From assembly GCA_963815935.1 (NCBI GenBank), contig CAWFIL010000008.1, forward strand, positions 1 to 64,000: 64,000 nt of DNA. The letters are read 5' to 3'. The number at the start of each line of letters is the position of its first letter. Position 1 is the first letter of the stretch. Position numbers and translations under genes: made by a program. This document shows positions 30,371-37,638 of this stretch, piece after piece. The notes below the pieces were generated by a model. The model did not search any database and was not told the origin of the DNA. It saw only the letters and a list, made by a program, of their open reading frames with translations. Origin of the DNA: JARIHD01 sp963815935 (GTDB taxonomy: Bacteria > Patescibacteriota > Saccharimonadia > Saccharimonadales > UBA4665).

Positions 30371-31426
30371 ATGAACCTACTCCGCAAAGCCCTGGTTGTA
30401 ATGGCGTGCTCGTTATTGCCGATCGCTTTGTTTACCTTTGGGCTGCTGTTTAGCGTCTATCAGGTATTTGGATCGTCGTCACATATCAAAGCCGCATTGG
30501 ATACCAGCGGCATATACGACGCGGCAATCGCCACGGCCGTGAAGCAGACCACCAATCAGGCGGGGGAGAGCAACACACAAACGCCGACAGGACAGGCCGC
30601 TATCCAAAACGCCATTCGCGATGCAATTCCAGCATCGTACCTAAAGGACCAGACCGGCGGCGTACTCGACGGTATATATGCGTGGATGCAAGGCAAGGCA
30701 CCAGATTTAGCTTTCGCTATCGATTTATCGCCCGTTAAGACAAAGTTAGTCGATAGCTTAGTTGCCCAAGCCCGGACGCACGCACAGTCCCTGCCAGCTT
30801 GCAGCCCAGACGTCGCCATCCCCACCAGTCCGGATCCTTTCTCTATGGAATGTATGCCAGCCGGGATGAGCGCCGACGCGCTTGCCGAGCAAACAAGGCA
30901 GACGATATTAGCTAGCGACATCTTTAAGAACGCTAGCATCACGCCACAAACTATCTCCAGCAATCAGGCCAAGCCGCTTCAAAAACAACTCGAGCCGCTG
31001 AAGCAAGGTTTTCAGATTGTGCGAATGAGCATGTATGTAGCTGCGGCAGCAAGCGCGGCAGCGATAGCAGTTGCCGTATTCATGAGCAGACCATGGCGCA
31101 GCGGCATTAAGCGGGTCGCTTACATTCTAGTAAGCACCGGCGGCATTGCAATTATCTCCGCTATTATTGGTAACTTAGCCGTTAGGGCAGTGGTGCGTAG
31201 CCTCATCGCAAAAGCCAGCAACGATTTACAGACCAAAGCAGCAACCGTGCTTCAGCAGCTCACCACTGATATGCGTAATTGGTGGCTGCTACTCGGTAGT
31301 CTGTCGGTTGCCGTTGCAATCGGCTGTATCGTCAGTGTGAAGTTGCGCGAAAAAAGTCTCAAGGCGCCCGATAGCACTAGCCCGGCCCTTAAAGCCAGTA
31401 CTCCTCAGGCTCCGGACGCACACTAA
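30371..31426 (+). CDS. hypothetical four-helix membrane protein
   Basis: A 351-residue protein with membrane helices near residues 6-32 (LVVMACSLLPIALFTFGLLFSVY), 223-242, 252-275 and 310-329, and an extracytoplasmic loop of ~180 residues between the first two, rich in Ala, Gln and Thr and containing two Cys (ACSPDV and MECMPAG) that could pair. No known domain. The long loop could sense or bind an envelope ligand. It is followed by a strong terminator. Confidence 0.65.
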   Translation: MNLLRKALVVMACSLLPIALFTFGLLFSVYQVFGSSSHIKAALDTSGIYDAAIATAVKQTTNQAGESNTQTPTGQAAIQNAIRDAIPASYLKDQTGGVLDGIYAWMQGKAPDLAFAIDLSPVKTKLVDSLVAQARTHAQSLPACSPDVAIPTSPDPFSMECMPAGMSADALAEQTRQTILASDIFKNASITPQTISSNQAKPLQKQLEPLKQGFQIVRMSMYVAAAASAAAIAVAVFMSRPWRSGIKRVAYILVSTGGIAIISAIIGNLAVRAVVRSLIAKASNDLQTKAATVLQQLTTDMRNWWLLLGSLSVAVAIGCIVSVKLREKSLKAPDSTSPALKASTPQAPDAH

Positions 31427-31461
31427 AAACACCACGGGTTTGTAGCCAGTGGTGTTTTTAG
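31423..31461. terminator. bidirectional terminator between the membrane protein gene and tRNA-Ser(CGA)
   Basis: CTAAAAACACCAC and GTGGTGTTTTTAG form a 13-base stem around a 13-base loop; A and T runs on the two sides give a U tract in both directions. Confidence 0.8.
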
Positions 31462-31463
31462 TT

Positions 31464-31554
31464 TGGCGGAGAGGGAGGGATTCGAACCCTCGATAGAGTT
31501 GCCCCTATACTGCATTTCGAGTGCAGCGCACTAGACCAACTATGCGACCTCTCC
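31464..31554 (-). tRNA. tRNA-Ser (anticodon CGA)
   Basis: Class II tRNA on the minus strand: acceptor GGAGAGG/CCTCTCC, anticodon loop CTCGAAA giving CGA, long variable arm, T loop GGGTTCGAATCCC, discriminator G, encoded CCA. Reads UCG. Confidence 0.95.
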
Positions 31555-31633
31555 AGATATGGCATATTGTATCAGATTGGCACTAATTATTTAAGTCGTG
31601 CCCATTGGGGTAGTAAAGTACGATGATATGTGA

Positions 31634-31639
31634 TAGAAT
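31634..31639 (+). promoter_or_regulatory. -10 box (TAGAAT) for tRNA-Arg
   Basis: TGTGATAGAAT lies about 28 bases before the mature tRNA 5' end; the -35 is not obvious. Confidence 0.35.
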
Positions 31640-31667
31640 GACCTCTGTTGCCAGTAAAGCAAAGTAT

Positions 31668-31744
31668 GCACCCGTAGCTCAGCTGGATAGAGCGTTGGCT
31701 TGCGGAGCCAAAGGTCGTAGGTTCGAATCCTGTCGGGTGTACCA
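31668..31744 (+). tRNA. tRNA-Arg (anticodon GCG)
   Basis: Complete cloverleaf: acceptor GCACCCG/CGGGTGT, D arm GCTC...GAGC, anticodon stem TTGGC/GCCAA with loop TTGCGGA, so the anticodon is GCG, T arm GTAGG-TTCGAAT-CCTGT, encoded CCA. Most bacteria read CGU/CGC/CGA with an ACG (inosine) tRNA, so GCG is unusual. Confidence 0.93.
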
Positions 31745-31758
31745 ATTGACTACATTTT

Positions 31759-31783
31759 AAGAGACCCGGGTGGTCTCTTTTTT
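31759..31783 (+). terminator. terminator of tRNA-Arg
   Basis: AGAGACC and GGTCTCT stem with a CGGGT loop and a following T run. Confidence 0.85.
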
Positions 31784-31794
31784 ATCCACTGCGG

Positions 31795-31800
31795 TACTAT
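31795..31800 (+). promoter_or_regulatory. -10 box (TACTAT), leaderless, for the pilin-like gene
   Basis: TACTAT with 7 bases to the ATG at 31808; no Shine-Dalgarno. Confidence 0.5.
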
Positions 31801-31807
31801 TAGGTTT

Positions 31808-32629
31808 ATGGACGATAACAACGAACTCACTATTTATATACTCCAACAGCTCAGGTACGGCATACCAGAGCAGACGATTCGTCAGGCACTTGCGCAGAAT
31901 GGTTGGCCACAGCCTTTGGTTGACCGCGCCTTTAGCATGGTACTTCAGGCGGCATCTCGCGGTGCGGCACCCACCGTCCAAAGGCAACCGTCTTCGGTCC
32001 AATCTGCCAATCTTAGCTTGCCGGCCGCTGAGCTACCTCAGCCGGCAGTCGAGCCAAACGTCATGCAAACCCCGAACTTACCGCCAAAAACCGAAAAGCC
32101 CAAGAGGCCTTCTGGCGCGCGGTTTGGGCGTAGATTATTTATAGTGCTACTGATCTTGGTGCTCTTAATCGGTGCTACTGTTGGTGGCTTCCTCATCTAC
32201 AAGGCGGTTAAGGATCACTCTGCAAGATCAGCGAAAACAAGCAGCCAAACCAAGCCTAATACCGACACGCAACGCAAGTCTGACATTAATACCATTGCCA
32301 CGAACCTAACATCTTACTACGAAGCCAAGCAGACATATCCGACAATTGACCAAGTTAATGCCGCAGACTTTGCCTCAAGCGAAAAAGGTTTTGATATTAC
32401 TAGGTTCAAAGACCCAGACTGGACCAAAAAAGCTGGTTGCGTAAGCGAGCAGGGCACGCCTATTTTTGCGGCCGATCGCACGGACAGCTGCTACAGCTAT
32501 CGCGTTACCGCGCCAAATGGCGCAGATTGCAATGCCGACAATATTACATGTACCCGTGTTGTTCTGACGGCTAGCCTCACGAATAACAAGCCATATATTG
32601 TCGCCCTGGATCGCAATAGCAGAGAATAA
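31808..32629 (+). CDS. type IV pilin-like membrane protein with N-terminal helical domain
   Basis: A 273-residue protein in three parts. Residues 1-45 form a small helical domain (YILQQLRYGIPEQTIRQALAQNGWPQPLVDRAF). Residues ~46-110 are a Pro/Ala linker. A membrane helix (LFIVLLILVLLIGATVGGFLIY, about 115-137) leads to QRKSDINTIATNLTSYYEAKQTYPT, the pattern of the exposed part of pseudopilins, with two or more Cys pairs toward the end. There is no class III signal peptide, so it is not a processed pilin; it probably displays a pilin-type head. Context: near comF. Confidence 0.7.
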   Translation: MDDNNELTIYILQQLRYGIPEQTIRQALAQNGWPQPLVDRAFSMVLQAASRGAAPTVQRQPSSVQSANLSLPAAELPQPAVEPNVMQTPNLPPKTEKPKRPSGARFGRRLFIVLLILVLLIGATVGGFLIYKAVKDHSARSAKTSSQTKPNTDTQRKSDINTIATNLTSYYEAKQTYPTIDQVNAADFASSEKGFDITRFKDPDWTKKAGCVSEQGTPIFAADRTDSCYSYRVTAPNGADCNADNITCTRVVLTASLTNNKPYIVALDRNSRE

Positions 32630-32643
32630 GTAATCTGCGAGAG

Positions 32644-33219
32644 TTAGAAACGGATGCGCCTGATAAGGCCGTCTATCATGTCGTGACTGCGCGCCTCCAT
32701 TGGCAAGTAGTAGGCAAGCACCTCAACGATATTATCCTCGTCTTTGGGTTCGTAATAGATGCTTAGCGGAGGCATGAAACGCTTGAGCGGCAAAAACATG
32801 ATACTCGAGAACGCACCTTCTTGCATAACAGAGAAGGACTTAAACTCAGCGTATGAGTAGAACTTATTACCAATAGCCAGCCCACTGCCATTCACACGAT
32901 ACTGGAGCACACGAGGCTTACGGGCTCCGCTTATACCAAGCAGCAGAGCAACCAATACTATAATCGCTGCCGAAGTGGTGTCATGGGTAAAAAAGTAGAT
33001 TACCGCAGCAAAAGCTACAGCTCCCAGCCCGAGAATGGCATACCAACTGGCATCTTTATTGTGTGCCACAAACTCGGAGGCAGACCACTCCACCTCACCA
33101 GGACTGCCAGCGGGCGTGGAGCTTGAGGTAAGGCTTGCAGGGACAGGCTGGCCTTGTGGCGCGTACTGCCACTGACCATCCGTCTGGCCGGATACAGGAT
33201 TTTGATTATCCCCCTTCAT
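32644..33219 (-). CDS. hypothetical two-helix membrane protein
   Basis: A 191-residue protein: polar Gln/Pro/Ser-rich N-terminal tail to residue ~50, two adjacent membrane helices (WYAILGLGAVAFAAVIYFFT and SAAIIVLVALLLGI), then a ~95-residue cytoplasmic domain (LQYRVNGSGLAIGNKFYSYAEFKSFSV...IVEVLAYYLPME) resembling the PH-like domains found after paired helices in bacterial membrane proteins. Role unknown. A TACAAT box lies 7 bases before the ATG. Confidence 0.7.
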   Translation of the reverse strand: MKGDNQNPVSGQTDGQWQYAPQGQPVPASLTSSSTPAGSPGEVEWSASEFVAHNKDASWYAILGLGAVAFAAVIYFFTHDTTSAAIIVLVALLLGISGARKPRVLQYRVNGSGLAIGNKFYSYAEFKSFSVMQEGAFSSIMFLPLKRFMPPLSIYYEPKDEDNIVEVLAYYLPMEARSHDMIDGLIRRIRF

Positions 33220-33226
33220 AAGCGTT

Positions 33227-33232
33227 ATTGTA
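33227..33232 (-). promoter_or_regulatory. -10 box (TACAAT), leaderless, for the two-helix membrane protein gene
   Basis: Minus-strand TGTACAAT ends 7 bases before the ATG at 33219. Confidence 0.5.
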
Positions 33233-33274
33233 CACTAACTGGATTTTGGAGGGTAGGGGGATTGACCCATGAAT

Positions 33275-33311
33275 AGATAAAAAGACCCACGAGTCGTGAG
33301 TCTTTTTATCT
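33275..33311 (-). terminator. terminator of the tRNA-Ser pair
   Basis: Long stem AGATAAAAAGAC(T/C)CACGA with its complement, ending in a T-rich arm on either strand, immediately after the 3' end of tRNA-Ser(GCT). Confidence 0.85.
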
Positions 33312-33403
33312 GGCGGAGAGAGAGGGATTCGAACCCTCGCGGGAGATTGCTCCCCCCTGGCAATTTAGCAAACTGCCCCCTTGAGCCACTTGGGTACCTC
33401 TCC
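33311..33403 (-). tRNA. tRNA-Ser (anticodon GCT)
   Basis: Class II tRNA: acceptor GGAGAGG, anticodon stem GCAGT/ATTGC with loop TTGCTAA giving GCT, long variable arm, T loop GGGTTCGAATCCC, encoded CCA. Reads AGU/AGC. Confidence 0.95.
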
Positions 33404-33431
33404 AGATGGTGCTTATTGTAACACAATCTGC

Positions 33432-33521
33432 TGGCGGAAGGGGTGGGATTCGAACCCACGGTACCGTTTCCGGCACGACGGTTTTCAAGACCGTTTCCTT
33501 AAACCACTCGGACACCCTTCC
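33432..33521 (-). tRNA. tRNA-Ser (anticodon TGA)
   Basis: Class II tRNA: acceptor GGAAGGG/CCCTTCC, anticodon loop CTTGAAA giving TGA, long variable arm, encoded CCA. Likely cotranscribed with tRNA-Ser(GCT), 28 bases downstream. Confidence 0.95.
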
Positions 33522-33568
33522 TTAACAGAGGTGATTATACCAGAACAGCTGCACTTTAGCCAAATATT

Positions 33569-34219
33569 TCAGGCTGCTGCAAAGACCGCAACATGCACCC
33601 GCCTTACACCCGCCATCTGCAACGCATTTGCCGCCGCCTCGATAGTTGATCCCGTTGTAAGAACGTCATCAACAAGCACCACGTCCTTTGCCGCCAGGCT
33701 AGCTCTACACCAGAATACGCTTTGCAGTTGGTGGCGTTCATATTTAGATAGGCCTACCTGACGACGCTGGCCACTCCGCCGCAGTAGGGAAGCATAGGGT
33801 AGTCCCCAGATTCTGGCGACCCGCTCGGCAATAAGCGCAGCCTGGTCGTACCCACGCGAGCGGACACGACTCGTTGCAGTTGGAACTGGCACTACGATCG
33901 CATCCTTAGGCGCTTTGAGCCGGTTAGCCATAAGGTTGGCAATCGGTAAGGCGGCTGCAGGAGCGCGGCCGAACTTCAGCTTCGCCACCAAATCTTTTGC
34001 TACTGCATCATAACTGGTTGCCGCTTGGACGGCACAGACAGGTGTGCGAGGTGCGCATGCCGTACAAATCGAGAGTTGAGGCAGAGCAGTCCCGCAGCGA
34101 TAACAAACCGCCTGCGGATGCGCAAGCATGCAAGCGCAATCACTACAGAGAAGTCCTCCCTCTAGTCCACACCCAAGACAGGCATGTGGTGCAATGAGAC
34201 TAATTATGTATTCAAACAT
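33569..34219 (-). CDS. comFC: ComF-family phosphoribosyltransferase-like protein
   Basis: A 216-residue ComFC homologue. N-terminal zinc-finger-like cysteines (CLGCG, CSDC, CYRCG, CTAC) are followed by LKFGR and the PRTase domain with IVVPVPTATSRVRSRGYDQAALIAERVA and the PRPP-binding motif VVLVDDVLTTGSTIEA. In competent bacteria ComF proteins help carry incoming single-stranded DNA into the cytoplasm. The full competence set is not in this window. Confidence 0.92.
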   Translation of the reverse strand: MFEYIISLIAPHACLGCGLEGGLLCSDCACMLAHPQAVCYRCGTALPQLSICTACAPRTPVCAVQAATSYDAVAKDLVAKLKFGRAPAAALPIANLMANRLKAPKDAIVVPVPTATSRVRSRGYDQAALIAERVARIWGLPYASLLRRSGQRRQVGLSKYERHQLQSVFWCRASLAAKDVVLVDDVLTTGSTIEAAANALQMAGVRRVHVAVFAAA

Positions 34220-34348
34220 CCGTTCGTTGTGTTTATTGTGTTGTAAATATGGGGATTACTGTTGCACGCCGTTAAACATCTAAGCTATACTGCTATTAAC
34301 ACAAAAACGCAAGAGTATCTGTAGCAATAATTGTGGAGGGTAACAACT

Positions 34349-34828
34349 ATGGCGCGACGCAATCGCGACGACGACCTACTGATGGAAGAGGATGAGTTGA
34401 CCGCCGCCTTTCTTGGCGACGATGACGCACCTGTCGCTGCCGATCCAGCAGCCGCCTCTGAACCAGCGGTAGCCAATGATGAGTGGGATGAGAGCGACGA
34501 CCTACCAGGTCAACTCGCTGTTGATGTTTACGAAACCAAAGAAAAGTTGGTGGTAAAGGCTCGCACCGCAGGCGTGAACAAGCACGACCTGGATGTAAGC
34601 ATTTCCGACAACACTCTTAGCATTCGTGGCACATTGTCTGCTGGTAACGAGGACGACGTAGTCAACTACTTTGTCCAGGAGTGTTACTGGGGCGAGTTTT
34701 CGCGCAGTATAGCCTTGCCAGTACCTGTTAAGGAAGAGGAGATTGAAGCCATGCTAAAAGATGGCGTGCTTACAATCAGCTTCACCAAGGTCAAGCAAGA
34801 CACCGTTAAGAAGATTCAAGTTCTCTAG
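34349..34828 (+). CDS. Hsp20/alpha-crystallin small heat-shock protein
   Basis: A 159-residue small heat-shock protein. The ~50-residue acidic N-terminal arm is followed by the alpha-crystallin domain (QLAVDVYETKEKLVVKARTAGVNKHDLDVSISDNTLSIRG..., GEFSRSIALPVPV, AMLKDGVLTISFTK). The C-terminal IxI-type tail is IQVL. It holds unfolding proteins in a refoldable state. GGAGGGTAAC ribosome binding site fixes the start at 34349. No CIRCE element is seen upstream, only a TATACT -10-like box. Confidence 0.93.
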   Translation: MARRNRDDDLLMEEDELTAAFLGDDDAPVAADPAAASEPAVANDEWDESDDLPGQLAVDVYETKEKLVVKARTAGVNKHDLDVSISDNTLSIRGTLSAGNEDDVVNYFVQECYWGEFSRSIALPVPVKEEEIEAMLKDGVLTISFTKVKQDTVKKIQVL

Positions 34829-34846
34829 AATAGAATCGTCACCGTT

Positions 34847-34874
34847 AAAACACCGCCGCATTAGGCGGTGTTTT
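34847..34874 (+). terminator. terminator of hsp20
   Basis: AAAACACCGCC and GGCGGTGTTTT around a six-base loop, ending in a T run. Confidence 0.85.
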
Positions 34875-34940
34875 AGATTTGACCGTCCATACTACGGCGG
34901 GGCAGTAGCAAATATTGCTGGCGACCTTGTGACGCAAAGC

Positions 34941-34961
34941 AAAAACCGCCCCGTAGGGCGG
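34941..34961 (-). terminator. terminator of the pilin-like operon
   Basis: On the minus strand CCGCCC, loop TACG, GGGCGG, then TTTTTG; located just after the last pilin-like gene. Confidence 0.75.
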
Positions 34962-34984
34962 CTCTTTGTTGCAAGGAGCGTCGG

Positions 34985-35401
34985 CTATTGGCCGATCGTT
35001 GTGACCTTGTCGAGTACGAACTGTACAATGAACTGAGCAAGAGCAACCACTACTAGACCGATTACGGCGTAGATGATTGTGTTCTTTGCGCTACTTACAT
35101 TGCCGGAGTCACCACCGGAGGTTACGTAACGGAAACCACCGTAGATGATCATGATAACTGAAACAACACCAACGATTACCGAGAAAATATTCACAATATC
35201 GGTAATGACATTGTTAAGGTTTGAGCTACCCGTCGTAATGTTGCTGTCACAACCCGTGCCAGAAGCGTCGAGGTTGGAGCCACACTTTAAATTGCCACTA
35301 ATATCAGCAGCCGATACAGCTACAGGGGCCAATACAGGGATGATTGCCAATGCCAAGCTAGCGACTAGTGCAGCGAGCGATTTACGAAAGTTTTTTAACA
35401 T
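34985..35401 (-). CDS. VirB2/Mbov_0395-type T4SS pilin-like membrane protein (paralogue 6)
   Basis: A 138-residue precursor with an N-terminal signal helix (residues ~8-30, cleavable near AVSAAD), a short linker with Cys pair (LKCGS, TGCDS), and two membrane helices joined by the signature GGFRYVTSGGDSGNVSSAKNTIIYAVIG. VirB2-family proteins build the conjugative-type pilus. Last of six tandem paralogues; AAAGGAAG ribosome binding site. Confidence 0.85.
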   Translation of the reverse strand: MLKNFRKSLAALVASLALAIIPVLAPVAVSAADISGNLKCGSNLDASGTGCDSNITTGSSNLNNVITDIVNIFSVIVGVVSVIMIIYGGFRYVTSGGDSGNVSSAKNTIIYAVIGLVVVALAQFIVQFVLDKVTTIGQ

Positions 35402-35490
35402 TCAAGCTTCCTTTCTTAAGCGGTTTGTCTATTTTATAGCACAACAGCGCATCTTATTACAATAACCACCCTAGAACTTATACGCGCTCC

Positions 35491-35880
35491 TTACAAAATC
35501 TTAGTGACGACATAGCGCACAATTAATTGCGAGACTCCGGCGACAACGATACCAACAATCGCGTATATTAGCGTATTTTTGGCCGATGTTACTTTGCTCG
35601 AGTCACCACCGGAGGTTACGTAACGGAAACCGGCGAACACGATCATGATTACCGCTACGATGCCCACAAAAGCACTCAGAATATTTATCACAGTATTAAT
35701 GACACTGTTCACTGTTGGGCTACCGGCCGGTGTAGAGCAGCCGCTCGCACCACTGGCGGCGCCAACCCCCGAACAGATCTCATCTTTTGCCGAAGCAGCC
35801 AACGCAGGCGCCGTATGTATTGCAACCGCTCCGACCAATAGAGTGACGGCCGTAAGCGCAATAAGTACTAGTCGTTTCAT
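35491..35880 (-). CDS. VirB2/Mbov_0395-type T4SS pilin-like membrane protein (paralogue 5)
   Basis: A 129-residue protein with a signal helix ending near ALAASAKDE, a Cys pair (ICSGV and GCSTP) and two helices joined by AGFRYVTSGGDSSKVTSAKNTLIYAIVG. It is the closest relative of paralogue 6 in this set. AAGGA ribosome binding site ten bases before the ATG. Confidence 0.85.
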   Translation of the reverse strand: MKRLVLIALTAVTLLVGAVAIHTAPALAASAKDEICSGVGAASGASGCSTPAGSPTVNSVINTVINILSAFVGIVAVIMIVFAGFRYVTSGGDSSKVTSAKNTLIYAIVGIVVAGVSQLIVRYVVTKIL

Positions 35881-35893
35881 TTCTTCTTTGTCC

Positions 35894-36283
35894 TTACAAT
35901 ACGTTAAGTACTAATATTACTATTCCTTGAGCAACGCCCACAATAACTAGCCCGACTGCAGCATATATTAGGGTGTTGCGGGCGGCACTAGTTCTTGACG
36001 CGTCGCCATTGGACATTACATACATCAAGCCGCCCACGACCATGAGTATGACCGACGCAACACCAGCAACAAAGCTAATGATGCGCGTCACCTTGACAAG
36101 TAGTCCATTGGTGCCCGTCAGGGGATCGGAACCGTTCGCCTGACACGCAGCCGACGAACTAGCGCCCTTAGACGAGCAAGCACCACTAAATACATCCGTA
36201 GCCGCTAGGGCAGGAACAGCAGGAGTGATCGCCAAAAAAACAGCCAGAGTGGCCAATATGAGCTTGAGCCGGCGACCAACCAT
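35894..36283 (-). CDS. VirB2/Mbov_0395-type T4SS pilin-like membrane protein (paralogue 4)
   Basis: A 129-residue protein: signal helix to about residue 27 (VPALAAT), Cys pair (ACSSK, AACQA), two helices joined by GGLMYVMSNGDASRTSAARNTLIYAAVG. The joining loop differs from its neighbours (NGD for GGD). GGAGG ribosome binding site. Confidence 0.83.
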   Translation of the reverse strand: MVGRRLKLILATLAVFLAITPAVPALAATDVFSGACSSKGASSSAACQANGSDPLTGTNGLLVKVTRIISFVAGVASVILMVVGGLMYVMSNGDASRTSAARNTLIYAAVGLVIVGVAQGIVILVLNVL

Positions 36284-36286
36284 GGC

Positions 36287-36574
36287 CTATAGGCCTCCGA
36301 TTACAAAGTTGATGATTGCGAATGCAGATACGGACACGACCAGACCAATAACGGCATACAGAATTGAGTTCTTGGCCTGCTCGATAATCTTTGGATCACC
36401 GTGCGAGATGGTATACATAAAGCCGGCAATGGTGATAACCAGCAAGGATATCGCACCCAATACTACGAATACCGTCGACAAGATGACTTGGATTCTAGCC
36501 GAATCGGCAGTTGGCTTAGGAAGGGGGCCGGTGTCTACCACTGCGGCCATAATTTTTTGTCTCAGTAATTCCAT
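36287..36574 (-). CDS. short VirB2/Mbov_0395-type pilin-like protein (paralogue 3)
   Basis: At 95 residues this is the shortest paralogue and lacks a signal helix; it begins MELLRQKIMAAV and keeps the two helices joined by AGFMYTISHGDPKIIEQAKNSILYAVIG. Absence of the signal peptide suggests it stays in the inner membrane as an assembly or base component. Confidence 0.78.
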   Translation of the reverse strand: MELLRQKIMAAVVDTGPLPKPTADSARIQVILSTVFVVLGAISLLVITIAGFMYTISHGDPKIIEQAKNSILYAVIGLVVSVSAFAIINFVIGGL

Positions 36575-36583
36575 AGCTCTATA

Positions 36584-36976
36584 TTAACCTATCTTAGTCC
36601 CGATAAAGGATACCAAGGCCGTTGCAACCAGCGCAATCGATAGACCAACAAGGGCATTGATAATAGTCTGCTGAGCATCTTTTGTCTTGCTTGGGTCGCC
36701 TTGGCTTATTACGTACTGGATACCGCCATATATAACGAAACCAACTGCTACCAAACCCGCCACGCGAAGGGCCATATCCAGAACTGCCAGACCTATCAGC
36801 GAAACAACTTGGACCCAGTCACTCGGCTTGAGTGAACCTACCAGCTCGCAAGCGCCTGTGACTTTGTTTGAAGCCATCAGACCAGAATCAACCAGATATT
36901 TATACCAAGGTGGGATGCCAAAGAACCCCTTCGTAGAACATGTGTCCGCAAACATTGTAAATAGCGACGTAAGCAT
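36584..36976 (-). CDS. VirB2/Mbov_0395-type T4SS pilin-like membrane protein (paralogue 2)
   Basis: A 130-residue protein with a Cys-containing N-terminal part (TCSTKGFFGIPPWYKYL, ACELVG) and two helices joined by GGIQYVISQGDPSKTKDAQQTIINALVG. No clear signal peptide. AAGGAG ribosome binding site. Confidence 0.8.
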   Translation of the reverse strand: MLTSLFTMFADTCSTKGFFGIPPWYKYLVDSGLMASNKVTGACELVGSLKPSDWVQVVSLIGLAVLDMALRVAGLVAVGFVIYGGIQYVISQGDPSKTKDAQQTIINALVGLSIALVATALVSFIGTKIG

Positions 36977-36990
36977 GCTTCATGACTCCT

Positions 36991-37491
36991 TTATATAATG
37001 CCCCCAGGGAGCAACCACTGCAGGAATGCAAACATAAATAGATAGGCAAGCAGAGCAATAATGGCATTGGTAATACGCTTGCGAGCCGCAACAACTTTGG
37101 AGGGGTCGCCGCCAGCCGACGAGTACTGGATACCGCCCACTACGATCGAGACAACCACAGCAATACCGACCAAACCCGACATTAGCTTGATGAACGGATT
37201 GACATACTTGGTAATAAGACCGCTACAGTCACCACCTGTACAAGTCTGGGCCGCCTTATCGGGAGTTGATTGTAGAGAGTTTGGATCGGGGATACAGGGC
37301 TTGGTTGGGTCGGGGTTAACCTGTACGCCGTTGGAGTCCGTCTTACAAATATTGTCTTTGGCGGTCGTATCCTGAGCGTAGACACGTACAGTAGTAGGCA
37401 GTGCAACACTACACATCAAAATGGCCAGACTAGCTACAAAAGTAGCGCCAATTGCTATGCTCTTTTTGTTGCTTTTTGAGGTTTTTGACAT
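36991..37491 (-). CDS. VirB2/Mbov_0395-type T4SS pilin-like membrane protein (paralogue 1)
   Basis: A 166-residue protein, the longest of the set: signal helix (about residues 10-33, IAIGATFVASLAILMCSVAL), a ~60-residue Pro/Asp-rich extracytoplasmic segment with four Cys (NICKTD, PCIPDP, TCTGGDC), and two helices joined by GGIQYSSAGGDPSKVVAARKRITNAIIA. An in-frame start at 37506 adds five residues. First gene of the minus-strand pilin operon, divergent from the VirB6-like gene. Confidence 0.82.
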   Translation of the reverse strand: MSKTSKSNKKSIAIGATFVASLAILMCSVALPTTVRVYAQDTTAKDNICKTDSNGVQVNPDPTKPCIPDPNSLQSTPDKAAQTCTGGDCSGLITKYVNPFIKLMSGLVGIAVVVSIVVGGIQYSSAGGDPSKVVAARKRITNAIIALLAYLFMFAFLQWLLPGGII

Positions 37492-37638
37492 GTATACGTA
37501 CCGCATCTCTTAAACTGGAGTATAAAATATGGCTCTTTCTCAAACAAGTATACCATTCGTGCACAACAATCTGGGCATAAACGTAACTATTTTTGTTTTG
37601 GTATTTTTGATACTATTAGTCTTATTAGGGTCCGGTCA

